From Ahrensia sp. R2A130 (GTDB lineage Bacteria > Pseudomonadota > Alphaproteobacteria > Rhizobiales > Rhizobiaceae): a DNA stretch of 64,000 nt. The DNA is taken from assembly GCF_000179775.1 (NCBI RefSeq), contig NZ_AEEB01000017.1:186001-250000 (forward strand), in the 5' to 3' direction. The notes below the pieces were generated by a model that made no database searches, was not told the origin of the DNA, and saw only the letters and a program-made list of their open reading frames with translations. Both the position numbers and the translations under genes were made by a program. Within the stretch, counting starts at the first letter, position 1; the number at the start of each line of letters is the position of its first letter. Shown here piece after piece: positions 8,169 to 16,616 of this stretch.

Positions 8169-9068
8169 GTGACCGCTCTTTTCAGATCGCCCTATATGTG
8201 GCTCGCGCTTACCACGCTCATCTGGGGCGGCAACGCGGTGGCGGGCAAATTTGCGGTGGGCCACATCTCGCCCATGGTGCTGACGCTTATGCGCTGGGGC
8301 ATTGCGCTGGCGATCATCGGATTCATCGCAAAAGACCGTGTGCGGGAAGACTGGCCGACCATCAAGGCCAACTGGTTTTATCTGCTGGCAATGGGCGGCA
8401 TCGGCTACACGCTTTTCAATTTTGCGCTCTACAGTGCGTTGCAAACTATCTCCGCCATTAACGTGACGTTGTACCAATCTGCCATGCCGGTGGTGATTTT
8501 CGTGGTGAACCTCATCCTCTACCGCATCGGCATCCGCTGGTTGCAGGTGGTGGGCTATCTGCTCACGCTGGTGGGGGTTGCCGTGACTGTGACAGGTGGC
8601 GATCCGATGGCGCTGTTTTCCGGCGAAGGCGCCGGTTGGGCGGCGGGCGATCTGTTCATGCTCATCGCTGCACTCGCCTATGGCGGCTACTCCGCCGTGC
8701 TGCGTTCCAAGCCGAAAATGCACTGGCAGAGTTTTCTCACCGCACTCGTCGCAGCGGCTCTGCTGTTTGCCATGGTGGGCGCTGCCATCGAACACTCCCA
8801 AGGCGCAGCACTATGGCCGGTGACGCTGCAAGGATGGCTCGTCGCTTTTTACGCGGGCATCTTCCCGTCACTGGTGAGCCAGGGTCTTTTCATCAAAGGC
8901 GTCGAAGCTCTCGGCGCAAACCTAGCCGGATTGTTCATCAACATGGTGCCGGTTTGGGGCGCGATCTTGTCCGTGCTGCTGCTGGGCGAGGGGTTGTATT
9001 TGTACCATGCCGTCGCGTTTGCGCTGGTGGTGACGGGGATAACAATCGCTCAGCGCAAGGCTGCGTAA
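8169..9068 (+). CDS. DMT-superfamily exporter (EamA family)
   Basis: Inner-membrane metabolite exporter. 299 residues with ten hydrophobic helices arranged as two EamA repeats; the first begins W-L-A-L-T-T-L-I-W-G-G-N and the second W-A-A-G-D-L-F-M-L-I. The start is GTG at 8169, because no ATG lies before the first helix. The C-terminal helix ends with a short basic tail (A-Q-R-K-A-A). The substrate is unknown; the family exports amino acids, nucleobases and other small metabolites. Confidence 0.88.
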   Translation: MTALFRSPYMWLALTTLIWGGNAVAGKFAVGHISPMVLTLMRWGIALAIIGFIAKDRVREDWPTIKANWFYLLAMGGIGYTLFNFALYSALQTISAINVTLYQSAMPVVIFVVNLILYRIGIRWLQVVGYLLTLVGVAVTVTGGDPMALFSGEGAGWAAGDLFMLIAALAYGGYSAVLRSKPKMHWQSFLTALVAAALLFAMVGAAIEHSQGAALWPVTLQGWLVAFYAGIFPSLVSQGLFIKGVEALGANLAGLFINMVPVWGAILSVLLLGEGLYLYHAVAFALVVTGITIAQRKAA

Positions 9069-9123
9069 TCAGGAGGGAGATAGCCCGCTCGACGGATGCA
9101 ACCACATCACCTAGGCTTTCACG

Positions 9124-10248
9124 ATGAGTGATGAAAATGAACCCGTTTTCTCTTATGGCATCGAGGAAGAATATCTCCTCGTCGATGTAGAAACCCGCGA
9201 CCTCGTGCGCGAAGTTCCCGACGCATTGCTTACAGCGTGTGGCGAACAGCTAGGCGAGGGGGTGACGCGGGAATATCTGCGCTGTCAGGTGGAGATTGGA
9301 ACCAAGGTTTGCACGACGCCGCAACAGGCGCGGGACGACTTGACCCGATGCCGCAGGGCGGTGGTGGATACGGCCCGGGACCACGGCATGGCACCCATCG
9401 CTGCATCCATCCATCCGTTCGCCAACTGGCGCGACCAGGCACGCACTGACCGCGAGCGCTATCGCGAGTTGGAGCAGGAACACCGCTCGGTCGCCGAACG
9501 CATGTTGATCTGCGGCATGCATGTTCACATCGGTATCGATGACCCAGAACACCGCATCGATACGATGAACCAACTGTCCTATTTTCTGCCGCACCTGCTT
9601 GCGCTGACCACGTCATCCCCGTTCTGGGAGGGGCATGATACCGGGTTGGCATCCCACCGGCTCACAGTCTTCGACGCCATGCCGCGCACCGGCCTGCCGC
9701 CGCAATTCGATTCATGGGCGGCCTATCGCAATTCTGTCGATGCGCTTGTGGAAGCGGGGGTTTTGGACGATGCAACCAAGATCTGGTGGGACATGCGCCC
9801 GTCGGACAAATACCCCACCATCGAAATCCGTATTTGCGATGTGTGCCCCAAGGTCGATGATGCGCTTGCCGTTGCCAGCCTCATCCGCTGTCTTGCGCGC
9901 ATGATTCACCGCCTGCGCCAGCACAACCAGCGTTGGCGGCAATACGACCGCTTTCTTGTCGACGAAAACCGTTGGCGCGCCCAGCGTTACGGCGTGGGCA
10001 ACGGGTTGATGGATATCGGTATCCGCAAGCTCGTGCCGTTCGCCGATCTGGTGGACGAGATGATCGAACTGGTGGCGGAAGATGCTGCGTTCTTTGGATG
10101 CAAGAGTGAAATCGGGCATTTGCGAAACATCGTGCAAGGCGGCACGTCGGCTGATCGGCAGCGGGCTACGTTTGAGAATTCGCAGGGTGGTGATGAAGGA
10201 CTTCGTGCTGTGGTTGATGCGCTGGTTGATGAGACGCGGACTTTGTAA
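9124..10248 (+). CDS. Carboxylate-amine ligase, GCS2 family (YbdK-like)
   Basis: ATP-grasp-like ligase of the glutamate-cysteine ligase 2 family; bacterial YbdK members have weak gamma-glutamylcysteine ligase activity and an unsettled main role. 374 residues. The start S-Y-G-I-E-E-E-Y-L-L is the conserved metal and glutamate site, followed by G-M-H-V-H-I-G near 135-141 and T-I-E-I-R-I-C-D near 234-241. It lies 55 bases after the EamA gene on the same strand. The true substrate cannot be told from sequence. Confidence 0.9.
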   Translation: MSDENEPVFSYGIEEEYLLVDVETRDLVREVPDALLTACGEQLGEGVTREYLRCQVEIGTKVCTTPQQARDDLTRCRRAVVDTARDHGMAPIAASIHPFANWRDQARTDRERYRELEQEHRSVAERMLICGMHVHIGIDDPEHRIDTMNQLSYFLPHLLALTTSSPFWEGHDTGLASHRLTVFDAMPRTGLPPQFDSWAAYRNSVDALVEAGVLDDATKIWWDMRPSDKYPTIEIRICDVCPKVDDALAVASLIRCLARMIHRLRQHNQRWRQYDRFLVDENRWRAQRYGVGNGLMDIGIRKLVPFADLVDEMIELVAEDAAFFGCKSEIGHLRNIVQGGTSADRQRATFENSQGGDEGLRAVVDALVDETRTL

Positions 10249-10272
10249 AAATTCGACACGAACGACACTCCA

Positions 10273-10302
10273 TTGTCATCCCCGCGAAGGCGGGGACCCA
10301 CT
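10273..10302 (-). repeat. Palindromic intergenic repeat, copy 1 of second inverted pair
   Basis: Unit TTGTCATCCCCGCGAAGG then CGGGGACCCACT with an internal dyad (CCCCGC/GCGGGG). It is the same class as the repeats at 2461 and 2526 but with a different core. It lies just after the YbdK-like gene, and its inverted partner is at 10384-10412. Confidence 0.72.
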
Positions 10303-10383
10303 TCTAAGCAGGCTCCATATTTTCCATTGAGAATGACGCCTTCGAGATTTCTCCCCATCCTCCAGGCGCGTGTCATCATCGAA

Positions 10384-10412
10384 ATGGGTCCCCGCCTTCG
10401 TGGGGATGACAG
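10384..10412 (+). repeat. Palindromic intergenic repeat, copy 2 of second inverted pair
   Basis: Unit AATGGGTCCCCGCC then TTCGTGGGGATGACAGT, near reverse complement of 10273-10302. The two units flank about 80 bases without genes, between two convergently oriented genes (YbdK-like and rpoH), a common position for such elements. Confidence 0.72.
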
Positions 10413-10443
10413 TCGGGGTGGATGGAAATGAAACGCACAAACG

Positions 10444-10472
10444 AAAAAAGCCGAAGCGTTTCCGCTCCGGCC
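10444..10472 (-). terminator. Rho-independent terminator of rpoH
   Basis: Read on the minus strand: GCCGGAGCG, loop GAAA, CGCTTCGGC, then a run of six T. It starts 24 bases after the rpoH stop. Stem of nine pairs with one G-U. Confidence 0.88.
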
Positions 10473-10495
10473 TCTTTTAAGTCTCGTCACATCGT

Positions 10496-11398
10496 TCAGT
10501 GCGCGGTGAGCTGCGGTGCAGGTTTTGCCAACTCTTTATTGGCCGTCACCATCGCCTTCTGCACCTTTTCAAAAGCGCGCACTTCGATCTGGCGCACGCG
10601 CTCGCGGGAGATGTCGAACTCGCCGGACAGAACTTCCAGCGTCAACGGGTCTTCTTCAAGGCGACGCGCCATGAAGATGCGTTTTTCGCGGTCGTTCAAC
10701 ACGTCCATTGCTTCGGCCAGCATGTCGCGGCGTACATCCAGCTCGTCCTGCTTGATGAGCATCTGCTCCTGGCTTTCACTGTCGTCCACCAGCCAGTCCT
10801 GCCACTGCCCGCTCTCACCTTCAGCCGCCTTGATCGGGGCATTGAGCGAGGCGTCGCCGGACAGGCGCTGGTTCATGGAGCGCACTTCATCGTGGGACAC
10901 ACCCAGGGTCGATGCGATCTTCTCAACATTTTCCTGCTTCAGCTCGCCTTCTTCCAGTGCCTTCAGCTTACCTTTCAGCTTGCGAAGGTTGAAGAAAAGC
11001 CGCTTCTGGTTGGCCGTGGTGCCCATTTTCACAAGCGACCATGAGCGCAGAACGTATTCCTGAATGGAGGCTTTGATCCACCACATGGCGTAGGTCGCCA
11101 GACGGAAGCCCTTTTCGGGGTCGAACTTCTTCACCGCCTGCATGAGGCCGACATTGCCTTCCGAAATAACCTCGGAAACCGGTAGGCCATAGCCGCGATA
11201 GCCCATGGCGATTTTGGCGACCAAACGCAGATGGCTCGTCACCATCTTATGGGCGGCTTCGGTATCATCATGTTCGGAATAACGCTTGCCCAGCATGTAT
11301 TCTTCATCGGGCTTCAGCATCGGGAATTTGCGGATTTCTTCCATGTAACGCTGCAAGCCATTACCGGACGCGGAAATCGAAGGGAGTGTATTAGCCAT
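10496..11398 (-). CDS. rpoH: RNA polymerase sigma-32 factor
   Basis: Heat-shock sigma factor. 300 residues. Region 2 is visible as L-R-L-V-A-K-I-A then E-G-N-V-G-L-M-Q-A-V and A-T-Y-A-M-W-W-I-K-A-S-I-Q-E-Y; the RpoH box Q-K-R-L-F-F-N-L-R near residues 130-140 separates it from other sigma factors. Region 4 ends S-R-E-R-V-R-Q-I-E. The gene has its own upstream region and a clear terminator. In many Hyphomicrobiales it sits beside rluD; here rluD is about 3.4 kb away, with a photolyase-like and an amidohydrolase gene between. Confidence 0.97.
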   Translation of the reverse strand: MANTLPSISASGNGLQRYMEEIRKFPMLKPDEEYMLGKRYSEHDDTEAAHKMVTSHLRLVAKIAMGYRGYGLPVSEVISEGNVGLMQAVKKFDPEKGFRLATYAMWWIKASIQEYVLRSWSLVKMGTTANQKRLFFNLRKLKGKLKALEEGELKQENVEKIASTLGVSHDEVRSMNQRLSGDASLNAPIKAAEGESGQWQDWLVDDSESQEQMLIKQDELDVRRDMLAEAMDVLNDREKRIFMARRLEEDPLTLEVLSGEFDISRERVRQIEVRAFEKVQKAMVTANKELAKPAPQLTAH

Positions 11399-11590
11399 CT
11401 GAGTTTCTCCTCACCTGTTGCAACCCCGCTAGACGCGGCAGCTGCCGGGGATATCCACCTAACCGGTGGGCTCTCCCTTAGTTCCCATATAGGTATTCAA
11501 AACAGGAATTCATCGTTTAATTACGATTAACGATGATAAATCGAATATCCCATTGAAATTGATAGAATTTTACGATGCGATTTTTCTTCG

Positions 11591-13108
11591 TTACGCCGCT
11601 TCCCCCGTCATTTTTCGCAAAAACGCCGCAGCTTTATCCCTATGAGCCTGCATCTTTGTGTCATCCATGCGGCGGGCTGTGGCGACCATCATGGACCATC
11701 GCGGGTTCTTGGCGAGCTCGTCGGCGTGCATGTCGATCCACCGCCAGTAGAGTGCATCCCATGTCTCGGCCCATTCACCGCCGTCTTCTTTGCCGGTCCA
11801 GTCGGACATTTTCTTCACGTAATTGGAGCCTGAGAAGTAGGGTTTCGTGGTGATGTTCCCGCCGCCCGCGTTCTGGCTCATGGCATAGGCGTTGGGCACC
11901 ATGACCCAGTCATAAGCGTCGATGAACATTTCCATGAACCAGCGATAGATGTCGTCAGGGTCGAATTCGCACAGGAACATGAAGCCGCCGAGCACCATCA
12001 ACCGCTCGATGTGGTGGGCATAAGCGGTATCGTTGATGCGGTGGATTGCATCATCGATGGGGCCGATGCCGGTGGTGCCATCGTAGAAAGAGTGCGGAAT
12101 TTTGCGGGTGTGCTTCCAGTGGTTCGTCGTCCGCATTTCGACGCCGAGATCGGCATAGGTGGCGGCCATGAATTCCCGCCAGCCGATGATTTGGCGGATG
12201 AAGCCTTCCAGCGAGTTGATCGGCACATCGTGCTTGTCGGCAAAGGCCAGCGTCTCGTTGACGATCTGGCGCGGTGTCAGCAGGCCGACGTTCAACATTG
12301 GCGTCAGCACCCCGTGCCAAAGCCAGCTTTCACCCTTCACGATGGCATCTTCATAAGGGCCGAAAAGGTGGAAGCGTTGTTCGAGGAAAGTGTTCAACCA
12401 TTCGGCAGCGCCCTCATGGTCGATAGGGAACCACAATGTCTCCGCGGACCCGTAATTGCCGCTAAAATGCTTTTCCACCCATTGCCGCGCATCCTGTTCG
12501 TATGGCGTGGCGTTGCGCGGGTGGAGTTGCGGGATTTCCGCCATCTTCGCCTTCGGCACTTTCTTGCGGTTGTCGTCGTCGAAGCTCCATTGGCCGCCCT
12601 GTGGGTTGTCACCATCCATAAGAATATCGAGGCGCTTGCGCTGGAACTTGTAGAAATCCGCCATGAACCAGCGCTTCTTGCCCTCACGATATTCGCGGTT
12701 CAGTTGCGGCGTGTTGATGAAGGCGGGCGTGTCGAGTTCTTCGTGCTCGATTTCTGCGTCGGACAATGCGGTGTGAAGGCGTTTTTCCAACGTAAAGTCG
12801 TGCGGGTGCGCGAAGATAATGCGGTCGATCCCCTCTTCCTTCAAACGGCGAACGGTTTTTGCCAGCAGCGATGTGTCATGTTCGTAGTCCGCCCGCTCGA
12901 CGGTATGACCGTCACTCTCCAGCCGCTTCGCATAGGCGGAAATCGTGGCGCGGTGATACGACAGCCGCATCTTGTGAAATTTGGCAGGGTATTGCGGATC
13001 GCAGAAAAACAACGGTTCTTCGACAATGACCACACGGTCCAACGTCTCTTCAAAACCGGGATGCTCGGCAAAAAGCTGGTGCGGGAAAATCAGCAGGGCA
13101 GTGGTCAT
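11591..13108 (-). CDS. Cryptochrome/photolyase-family protein (PhrB/FeS-BCP type) lacking Fe-S cysteines
   Basis: FAD flavoprotein family that repairs UV lesions ((6-4) photoproducts in Agrobacterium PhrB) or senses light. 505 residues, close to the PhrB length. Conserved family parts include the N-terminal L-I-F-P-H-Q-L-F, then L-E-G-F-I-R-Q-I-I-G-W-R-E-F, A-Y-A-H-H-I-E-R-L-M and G-T/I-T-K-P-Y...S-N-Y-V-K-K-M-S. However, none of the four cysteines that bind the 4Fe-4S cluster in PhrB is present: only two cysteines exist in the whole protein, both elsewhere. ATG 13108 is chosen since family homology begins there. Whether it repairs DNA is open. Confidence 0.88.
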   Translation of the reverse strand: MTTALLIFPHQLFAEHPGFEETLDRVVIVEEPLFFCDPQYPAKFHKMRLSYHRATISAYAKRLESDGHTVERADYEHDTSLLAKTVRRLKEEGIDRIIFAHPHDFTLEKRLHTALSDAEIEHEELDTPAFINTPQLNREYREGKKRWFMADFYKFQRKRLDILMDGDNPQGGQWSFDDDNRKKVPKAKMAEIPQLHPRNATPYEQDARQWVEKHFSGNYGSAETLWFPIDHEGAAEWLNTFLEQRFHLFGPYEDAIVKGESWLWHGVLTPMLNVGLLTPRQIVNETLAFADKHDVPINSLEGFIRQIIGWREFMAATYADLGVEMRTTNHWKHTRKIPHSFYDGTTGIGPIDDAIHRINDTAYAHHIERLMVLGGFMFLCEFDPDDIYRWFMEMFIDAYDWVMVPNAYAMSQNAGGGNITTKPYFSGSNYVKKMSDWTGKEDGGEWAETWDALYWRWIDMHADELAKNPRWSMMVATARRMDDTKMQAHRDKAAAFLRKMTGEAA

Positions 13109-13236
13109 GGCAGTCTCCGAATGCAGAAGGTGCTGTCTGCGGCTTTGTTGCTTGTCGCACCAGCCCGCGAACGGTCGCATCACCGCCGCGTTTGCAGTAT
13201 CGTGTTGGCAACATCTGCCACAGTGAGCCCGTTCCC

Positions 13237-14409
13237 ATGCCCGTGAATAATCGTATCAGCGCCTTTCATAATGAGATCACCGAGTGGAGACAGACCATCC
13301 ATCAACACCCCGGTCTGCTTTACGACGTGGAGGAAACCGCTGCACTCGTGGCATCGAAGCTGCGCGAATTTGGCGTCGATGAGGTTGTCGAAGGTATCGG
13401 TCGCACCGGCGTCGTCGCCGTTATCAAAGGGCGACAGAACGGTTCCGGCCGCACTATTGGCATGCGCGCAGACATGGATGCGCTGCCGATTCACGAGAAA
13501 AACGACGGCCCGTATAAATCGAAATATGATGGCAAGATGCACGCCTGCGGCCACGACGGTCACACGGCGATGCTGCTGGGCGCTGCAAAATATCTGGCAG
13601 AGACCCGCAACTTCGACGGCACTGCGGTGGTTATTTTCCAGCCGGCAGAAGAGGGCGGGGCAGGCGGCAAGGCCATGGTGGACGACGGTATGATGGAGCG
13701 GTTCGGCGTGGACGAGGTCTATGGTCTGCACAATTTGCCAGGCCTGCCGGTGGGTGAATTTGCCATCAATGATGGTGCGATGATGGCCGGTACGGACGAA
13801 TTCACCATCACGCTGGAAGGCGCAGGCGCACACGCAGCCATGCCTCATATGGGCCGCGACCCCATCATGGTGGCCAGCCAGATGGTGCAGGCGTTGCAGT
13901 CCATCGTTTCGCGCAATGTCGATCCGCTGTCGTCTGCCGTGCTGACGGTGACGGCCATTCACGCCGGTAAAGCCTACAATGTGATTCCGCAGGACGCGAA
14001 GTTCTGGGGCACCGTCCGTACGTTGAACGATGAAGTGCGCGAACAGGTGTTTGCCCGCATGAAGACCTTGCTGGAGGGCATCGCAGCCGCGCACGAAATG
14101 ACCGTGAAGATCGAGATCAACGCTGGCTATCCCGTCACCGTGAACCACACCGAGCAAGCCAGATTCGCCGCAGACGTTGCCCGCGACGTCGTGGGCATGG
14201 AACGCGTCGATGCGGACCGGTTGCCGGTTATGGGCGGCGAGGATTTCTCCTACATGCTGCTCGAACGTCCCGGCGCTTTCATCTTCATGGGCAATGGCGA
14301 CTCAGCAGGCCTGCACCACGAGGAATACGACTTCAACGACGACGCTATTCCCGTGGGAGCGAGCTATTGGGCGAAGCTGGTGGAAAAGGCGATGCCTGCG
14401 GCGGCTTAG
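13237..14409 (+). CDS. M20-family amidohydrolase (hippurate/N-acyl-amino-acid hydrolase type)
   Basis: Dinuclear-metal hydrolase that cleaves N-acyl amino acids or related amides; cytoplasmic. 390 residues. Metal-site motifs are intact: R-A-D-M-D-A-L-P near 86-93, M-H-A-C-G-H-D-G-H-T-A near 111-121 (Cys and His ligands typical of the amidohydrolase branch), and Q-P-A-E-E-G near 152-157. The dimerisation insert and the C-terminal G-G-E-D-F-S-Y motif are also visible. ATG 13237 follows the usual N-terminus; a short upstream extension lacks support. The exact substrate is unknown. Confidence 0.92.
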   Translation: MPVNNRISAFHNEITEWRQTIHQHPGLLYDVEETAALVASKLREFGVDEVVEGIGRTGVVAVIKGRQNGSGRTIGMRADMDALPIHEKNDGPYKSKYDGKMHACGHDGHTAMLLGAAKYLAETRNFDGTAVVIFQPAEEGGAGGKAMVDDGMMERFGVDEVYGLHNLPGLPVGEFAINDGAMMAGTDEFTITLEGAGAHAAMPHMGRDPIMVASQMVQALQSIVSRNVDPLSSAVLTVTAIHAGKAYNVIPQDAKFWGTVRTLNDEVREQVFARMKTLLEGIAAAHEMTVKIEINAGYPVTVNHTEQARFAADVARDVVGMERVDADRLPVMGGEDFSYMLLERPGAFIFMGNGDSAGLHHEEYDFNDDAIPVGASYWAKLVEKAMPAAA

Positions 14410-14762
14410 TCAGCGCTTTCCAGCCGCCACCTCGCAATGACGGTGCCGTTGGCATCGTGCCGCTGGATGATTGTCGTGCCGTCCGCGAGTTTCAACGTCA
14501 CCAGCAAGCCGTTACCAGCGGGCGCTGTGCCAAGCCACTGCGAACCCTGCGGCACAGCAATCGTCCGAGCTTCATCCGGTGCGATTGCAATCGCCACGTC
14601 GCTGGCTGAATTGATCTTATAGACAATCGCGCCAAACACCGCGAGAAAGCCCAGCAACATGATGCCGCCCGACACCATCAACAGGCGCACGAGTTTCTGG
14701 CGGATTATTTCGACCTTCGGGTCCAGTGGTTCGTCGTCTTTATTATCGTGGTGGTCGGACAT
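14406..14762 (-). CDS. Small membrane-anchored protein beside rluD (DUF6476-like)
   Basis: 118 residues: an acidic N-terminus (S-D-H-H-D-N-K-D-D-E), a single transmembrane helix near residues 27-50, and a small periplasmic beta-rich domain. It ends four bases inside the M20 gene stop region (convergent) and starts 27 bases from rluD (divergent). A much longer open frame continues upstream antisense to rluD, but that is a shadow; ATG 14762 is the natural start. I believe homologues flank rluD in Hyphomicrobiales and carry a DUF name, not verified. Function unknown. Confidence 0.78.
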   Translation of the reverse strand: MSDHHDNKDDEPLDPKVEIIRQKLVRLLMVSGGIMLLGFLAVFGAIVYKINSASDVAIAIAPDEARTIAVPQGSQWLGTAPAGNGLLVTLKLADGTTIIQRHDANGTVIARWRLESAD

Positions 14763-14789
14763 CGCGGCATTTCCAAAAAGGGTATTCAC

Positions 14790-15845
14790 ATGAGTGAGGC
14801 GTCTGATAGCCGTCCCGAACCGCAGACGGAAGCGGCAAGCGAAGGCGTGATGGAAGTTCTCATCGTGTCTCACGTCGATGATGGCAAGCGCGTGGACAAA
14901 TTCATCTCGGCAAACGCGCCGGATGATCTGTCTCGCGCCCGTGTGCAGGCACTTGTTCGACAGGGCAATGTGACGATCAATGGCGAACTGCCGCGCGGCA
15001 CCAGCACGAAAATTTCTAACGGTGATGTGGTGCGTTTCCTCATGCCGCCGCCGGAAGACGCGATACCCCAGCCGGAAAATATCCCGCTCGATATTCTGCA
15101 CGAGGACGACGATCTCATCGTGCTCATCAAGCCTGCCGGCATGGTTGTGCACCCGGCACCTGGCAACTGGTCCGGTACGCTGGTCAACGCGCTGCTGCAC
15201 CATTGCGATGGCAACCTGTCCGGCATCGGTGGCGTGAAGCGCCCCGGCATCGTGCATCGCTTGGACAAGGATACATCCGGCGTCATGGTGGTGGCCAAAA
15301 GCTACCGCGCACACATCGATCTGCAGGAACAGTTCGCCGACCATGGCCGCACAGGCCCGCTGGAACGCGCTTATTGGGCGCTGGCATGGGGCGCACCGCC
15401 TCGCATGAAGGGCAAGGTGGACACGCTGATCGGCCGCCATCCCACCCGCCGCGTGCAACGTGCCGTGGTGGAAGAGGGCGCGCCGGACGCCAAGCACGCG
15501 ATCACCCATTACGAGGTGGTGAAGCGCTTCGAAGATGCCGAACGGTCCGGCGAGGCGATGGCGTCATTGATCGAATGTAAGCTGGAAACGGGCCGCACCC
15601 ACCAGATCCGCGTTCATCTCACCCATCTGGGAAATCCGCTTCTGGGCGATCCTGAATATGGCCGCGCCTATGCCAACCGTATCGTTCGGTTGCCCCACAA
15701 GGCGCAGTCACTGTTTGCAGAATTCAACCGGCAGGCCTTACACGCACGCACGCTGGGCTTCCGCCATCCGGCCACCGGCGAAACGATGCGTTTCACCGCA
15801 GAACCAACGTCGGACATGCAGGCATTGATCGACTCTATCGGTTAG
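14790..15845 (+). CDS. rluD: 23S rRNA pseudouridine synthase RluD-type
   Basis: Isomerises specific uridines in 23S rRNA helix 69 in RluD members. 351 residues with an N-terminal S4-like RNA-binding domain (R-V-D-K-F-I-S-A-N...R-A-R-V-Q-A-L-V) and a catalytic domain with H-R-L-D-K-D-T-S-G, which holds the catalytic Asp. E-T-G-R-T-H-Q-I-R-V-H and the C-terminal Q-A-L-H-A are intact. ATG 14790 is chosen; an upstream extension of 14 residues overlaps the divergent gene. Rlu family certain; RluD rather than RluC is likely from the S4 domain and context. Confidence 0.92.
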   Translation: MSEASDSRPEPQTEAASEGVMEVLIVSHVDDGKRVDKFISANAPDDLSRARVQALVRQGNVTINGELPRGTSTKISNGDVVRFLMPPPEDAIPQPENIPLDILHEDDDLIVLIKPAGMVVHPAPGNWSGTLVNALLHHCDGNLSGIGGVKRPGIVHRLDKDTSGVMVVAKSYRAHIDLQEQFADHGRTGPLERAYWALAWGAPPRMKGKVDTLIGRHPTRRVQRAVVEEGAPDAKHAITHYEVVKRFEDAERSGEAMASLIECKLETGRTHQIRVHLTHLGNPLLGDPEYGRAYANRIVRLPHKAQSLFAEFNRQALHARTLGFRHPATGETMRFTAEPTSDMQALIDSIG

Positions 15846-15848
15846 ACG

Positions 15849-16520
15849 TTACGAGTTGGGGCGGCTTGGTTCGTTAATGCGTTTCAGCTTGCGAACAAAA
15901 CTCTCCGGCAAGTGCCGTGTAAGCGGAGTTTTGAGGCCCATATCTTCAGCAACGCGACGCAGATAGGTGACGCAGGAGTTCAGCGGGCCGTTCCAGTAAT
16001 GGGTGCCAGCTTTGCGAACCTTCATAATGCGAACGAGTTTCTTGAACTCGATGTGGGTCAAGTTAATGCGGTAGCGGGCCAGAACATAGGCCTCTTCGTC
16101 ATCGCCATCGCTCGGGCCGGTGGTGCCGAAGACCGGAACGAAATGGCCCGCACTGTAAACGGCAGTCACGTCGGATGCAGGCGCGAGGCCTGAAATCTCG
16201 ATAGCGCCAGGTTTCAGATCGCCATTTTTGAGGCGTGGCACACCACCGCGCGAATCGAGTTTGCCGAAGGCCACCGATGCGTGGCCGTAGCTCAAAGCAT
16301 TTCGAGCGCGGAATTCTATGAAATGTGTTTTACCATCGGAGAGCGCAGGGCGCTGCAATCCATTGGGGAACACCGGATCCGCCGTTCCATAAACGCCGCC
16401 GAAGCCAGCGGTATAGACCGACGAAAATTTGCTTTTCGACGCGTAGGGTGAGGTCTTTTGGCACCCTGCTGCAACCAGCGGAAGGATGATGACCAGAGCT
16501 AAAAGTCTAATAAAAGCCAC
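15849..16520 (-). CDS. Hypothetical lipoprotein, possible papain-like fold
   Basis: 223 residues with a lipoprotein signal peptide (L-V-A-A-G-C, lipid Cys near residue 19). The mature part has a conserved-looking F-I-E-F-R...L-S-Y-G-H-A-S-V-A-F-G block near 68-84 and N-S-C-V-T-Y-L-R-R near 178-186. A His in a strand followed much later by an N-x-C helix start resembles the permuted NlpC/P60-LRAT arrangement; this is inference from spacing only. Its stop is three bases from the rluD stop (convergent). Confidence 0.75.
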   Translation of the reverse strand: MAFIRLLALVIILPLVAAGCQKTSPYASKSKFSSVYTAGFGGVYGTADPVFPNGLQRPALSDGKTHFIEFRARNALSYGHASVAFGKLDSRGGVPRLKNGDLKPGAIEISGLAPASDVTAVYSAGHFVPVFGTTGPSDGDDEEAYVLARYRINLTHIEFKKLVRIMKVRKAGTHYWNGPLNSCVTYLRRVAEDMGLKTPLTRHLPESFVRKLKRINEPSRPNS

Positions 16521-16536
16521 GGCTTGAACCCTAGAC

Positions 16537-16558
16537 GAAAAAAAGCCGCGAACGGCTC
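16537..16558 (-). terminator. Rho-independent terminator
   Basis: On the minus strand: AGCCG-TTCG-CGGCT followed by seven T. It lies between the 36-residue lipoprotein gene and the hypothetical lipoprotein gene, so it ends transcription of the former. Confidence 0.9.
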
Positions 16559-16578
16559 TTGGAACATAGATAGTGAAA

Positions 16579-16609
16579 TGAGCGACGGGATGTAGCCACC
16601 CCGTCGCTC
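16579..16609 (-). terminator. Perfect 11-bp inverted repeat after the small lipoprotein gene
   Basis: TGAGCGACGGG / CCCGTCGCTCA with a nine-base loop, starting eight bases after the stop at 16617. No real T-run follows, so it may protect the mRNA 3' end or act together with the terminator 20 bases downstream. Confidence 0.5.
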
Positions 16610-16616
16610 AGAAGCT

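Noticed and set aside
11399-11590. Heat-shock promoter before rpoH
   Set aside because: A minus-strand CCTATATGGG matches the -10 form of alphaproteobacterial sigma-32 promoters, but no CTTG -35 box lies at proper spacing.
12011-13246. 411-codon plus-strand open frame opposite the photolyase-like gene
   Set aside because: Fully antisense to a gene with clear family conservation; its own translation has no recognisable motif.
14763-15509. Long minus-strand open frame running through rluD, in frame with the small membrane protein
   Set aside because: It is antisense to intact rluD, has composition typical of a shadow frame, and the natural start at 14762 has a normal membrane-protein N-terminus.
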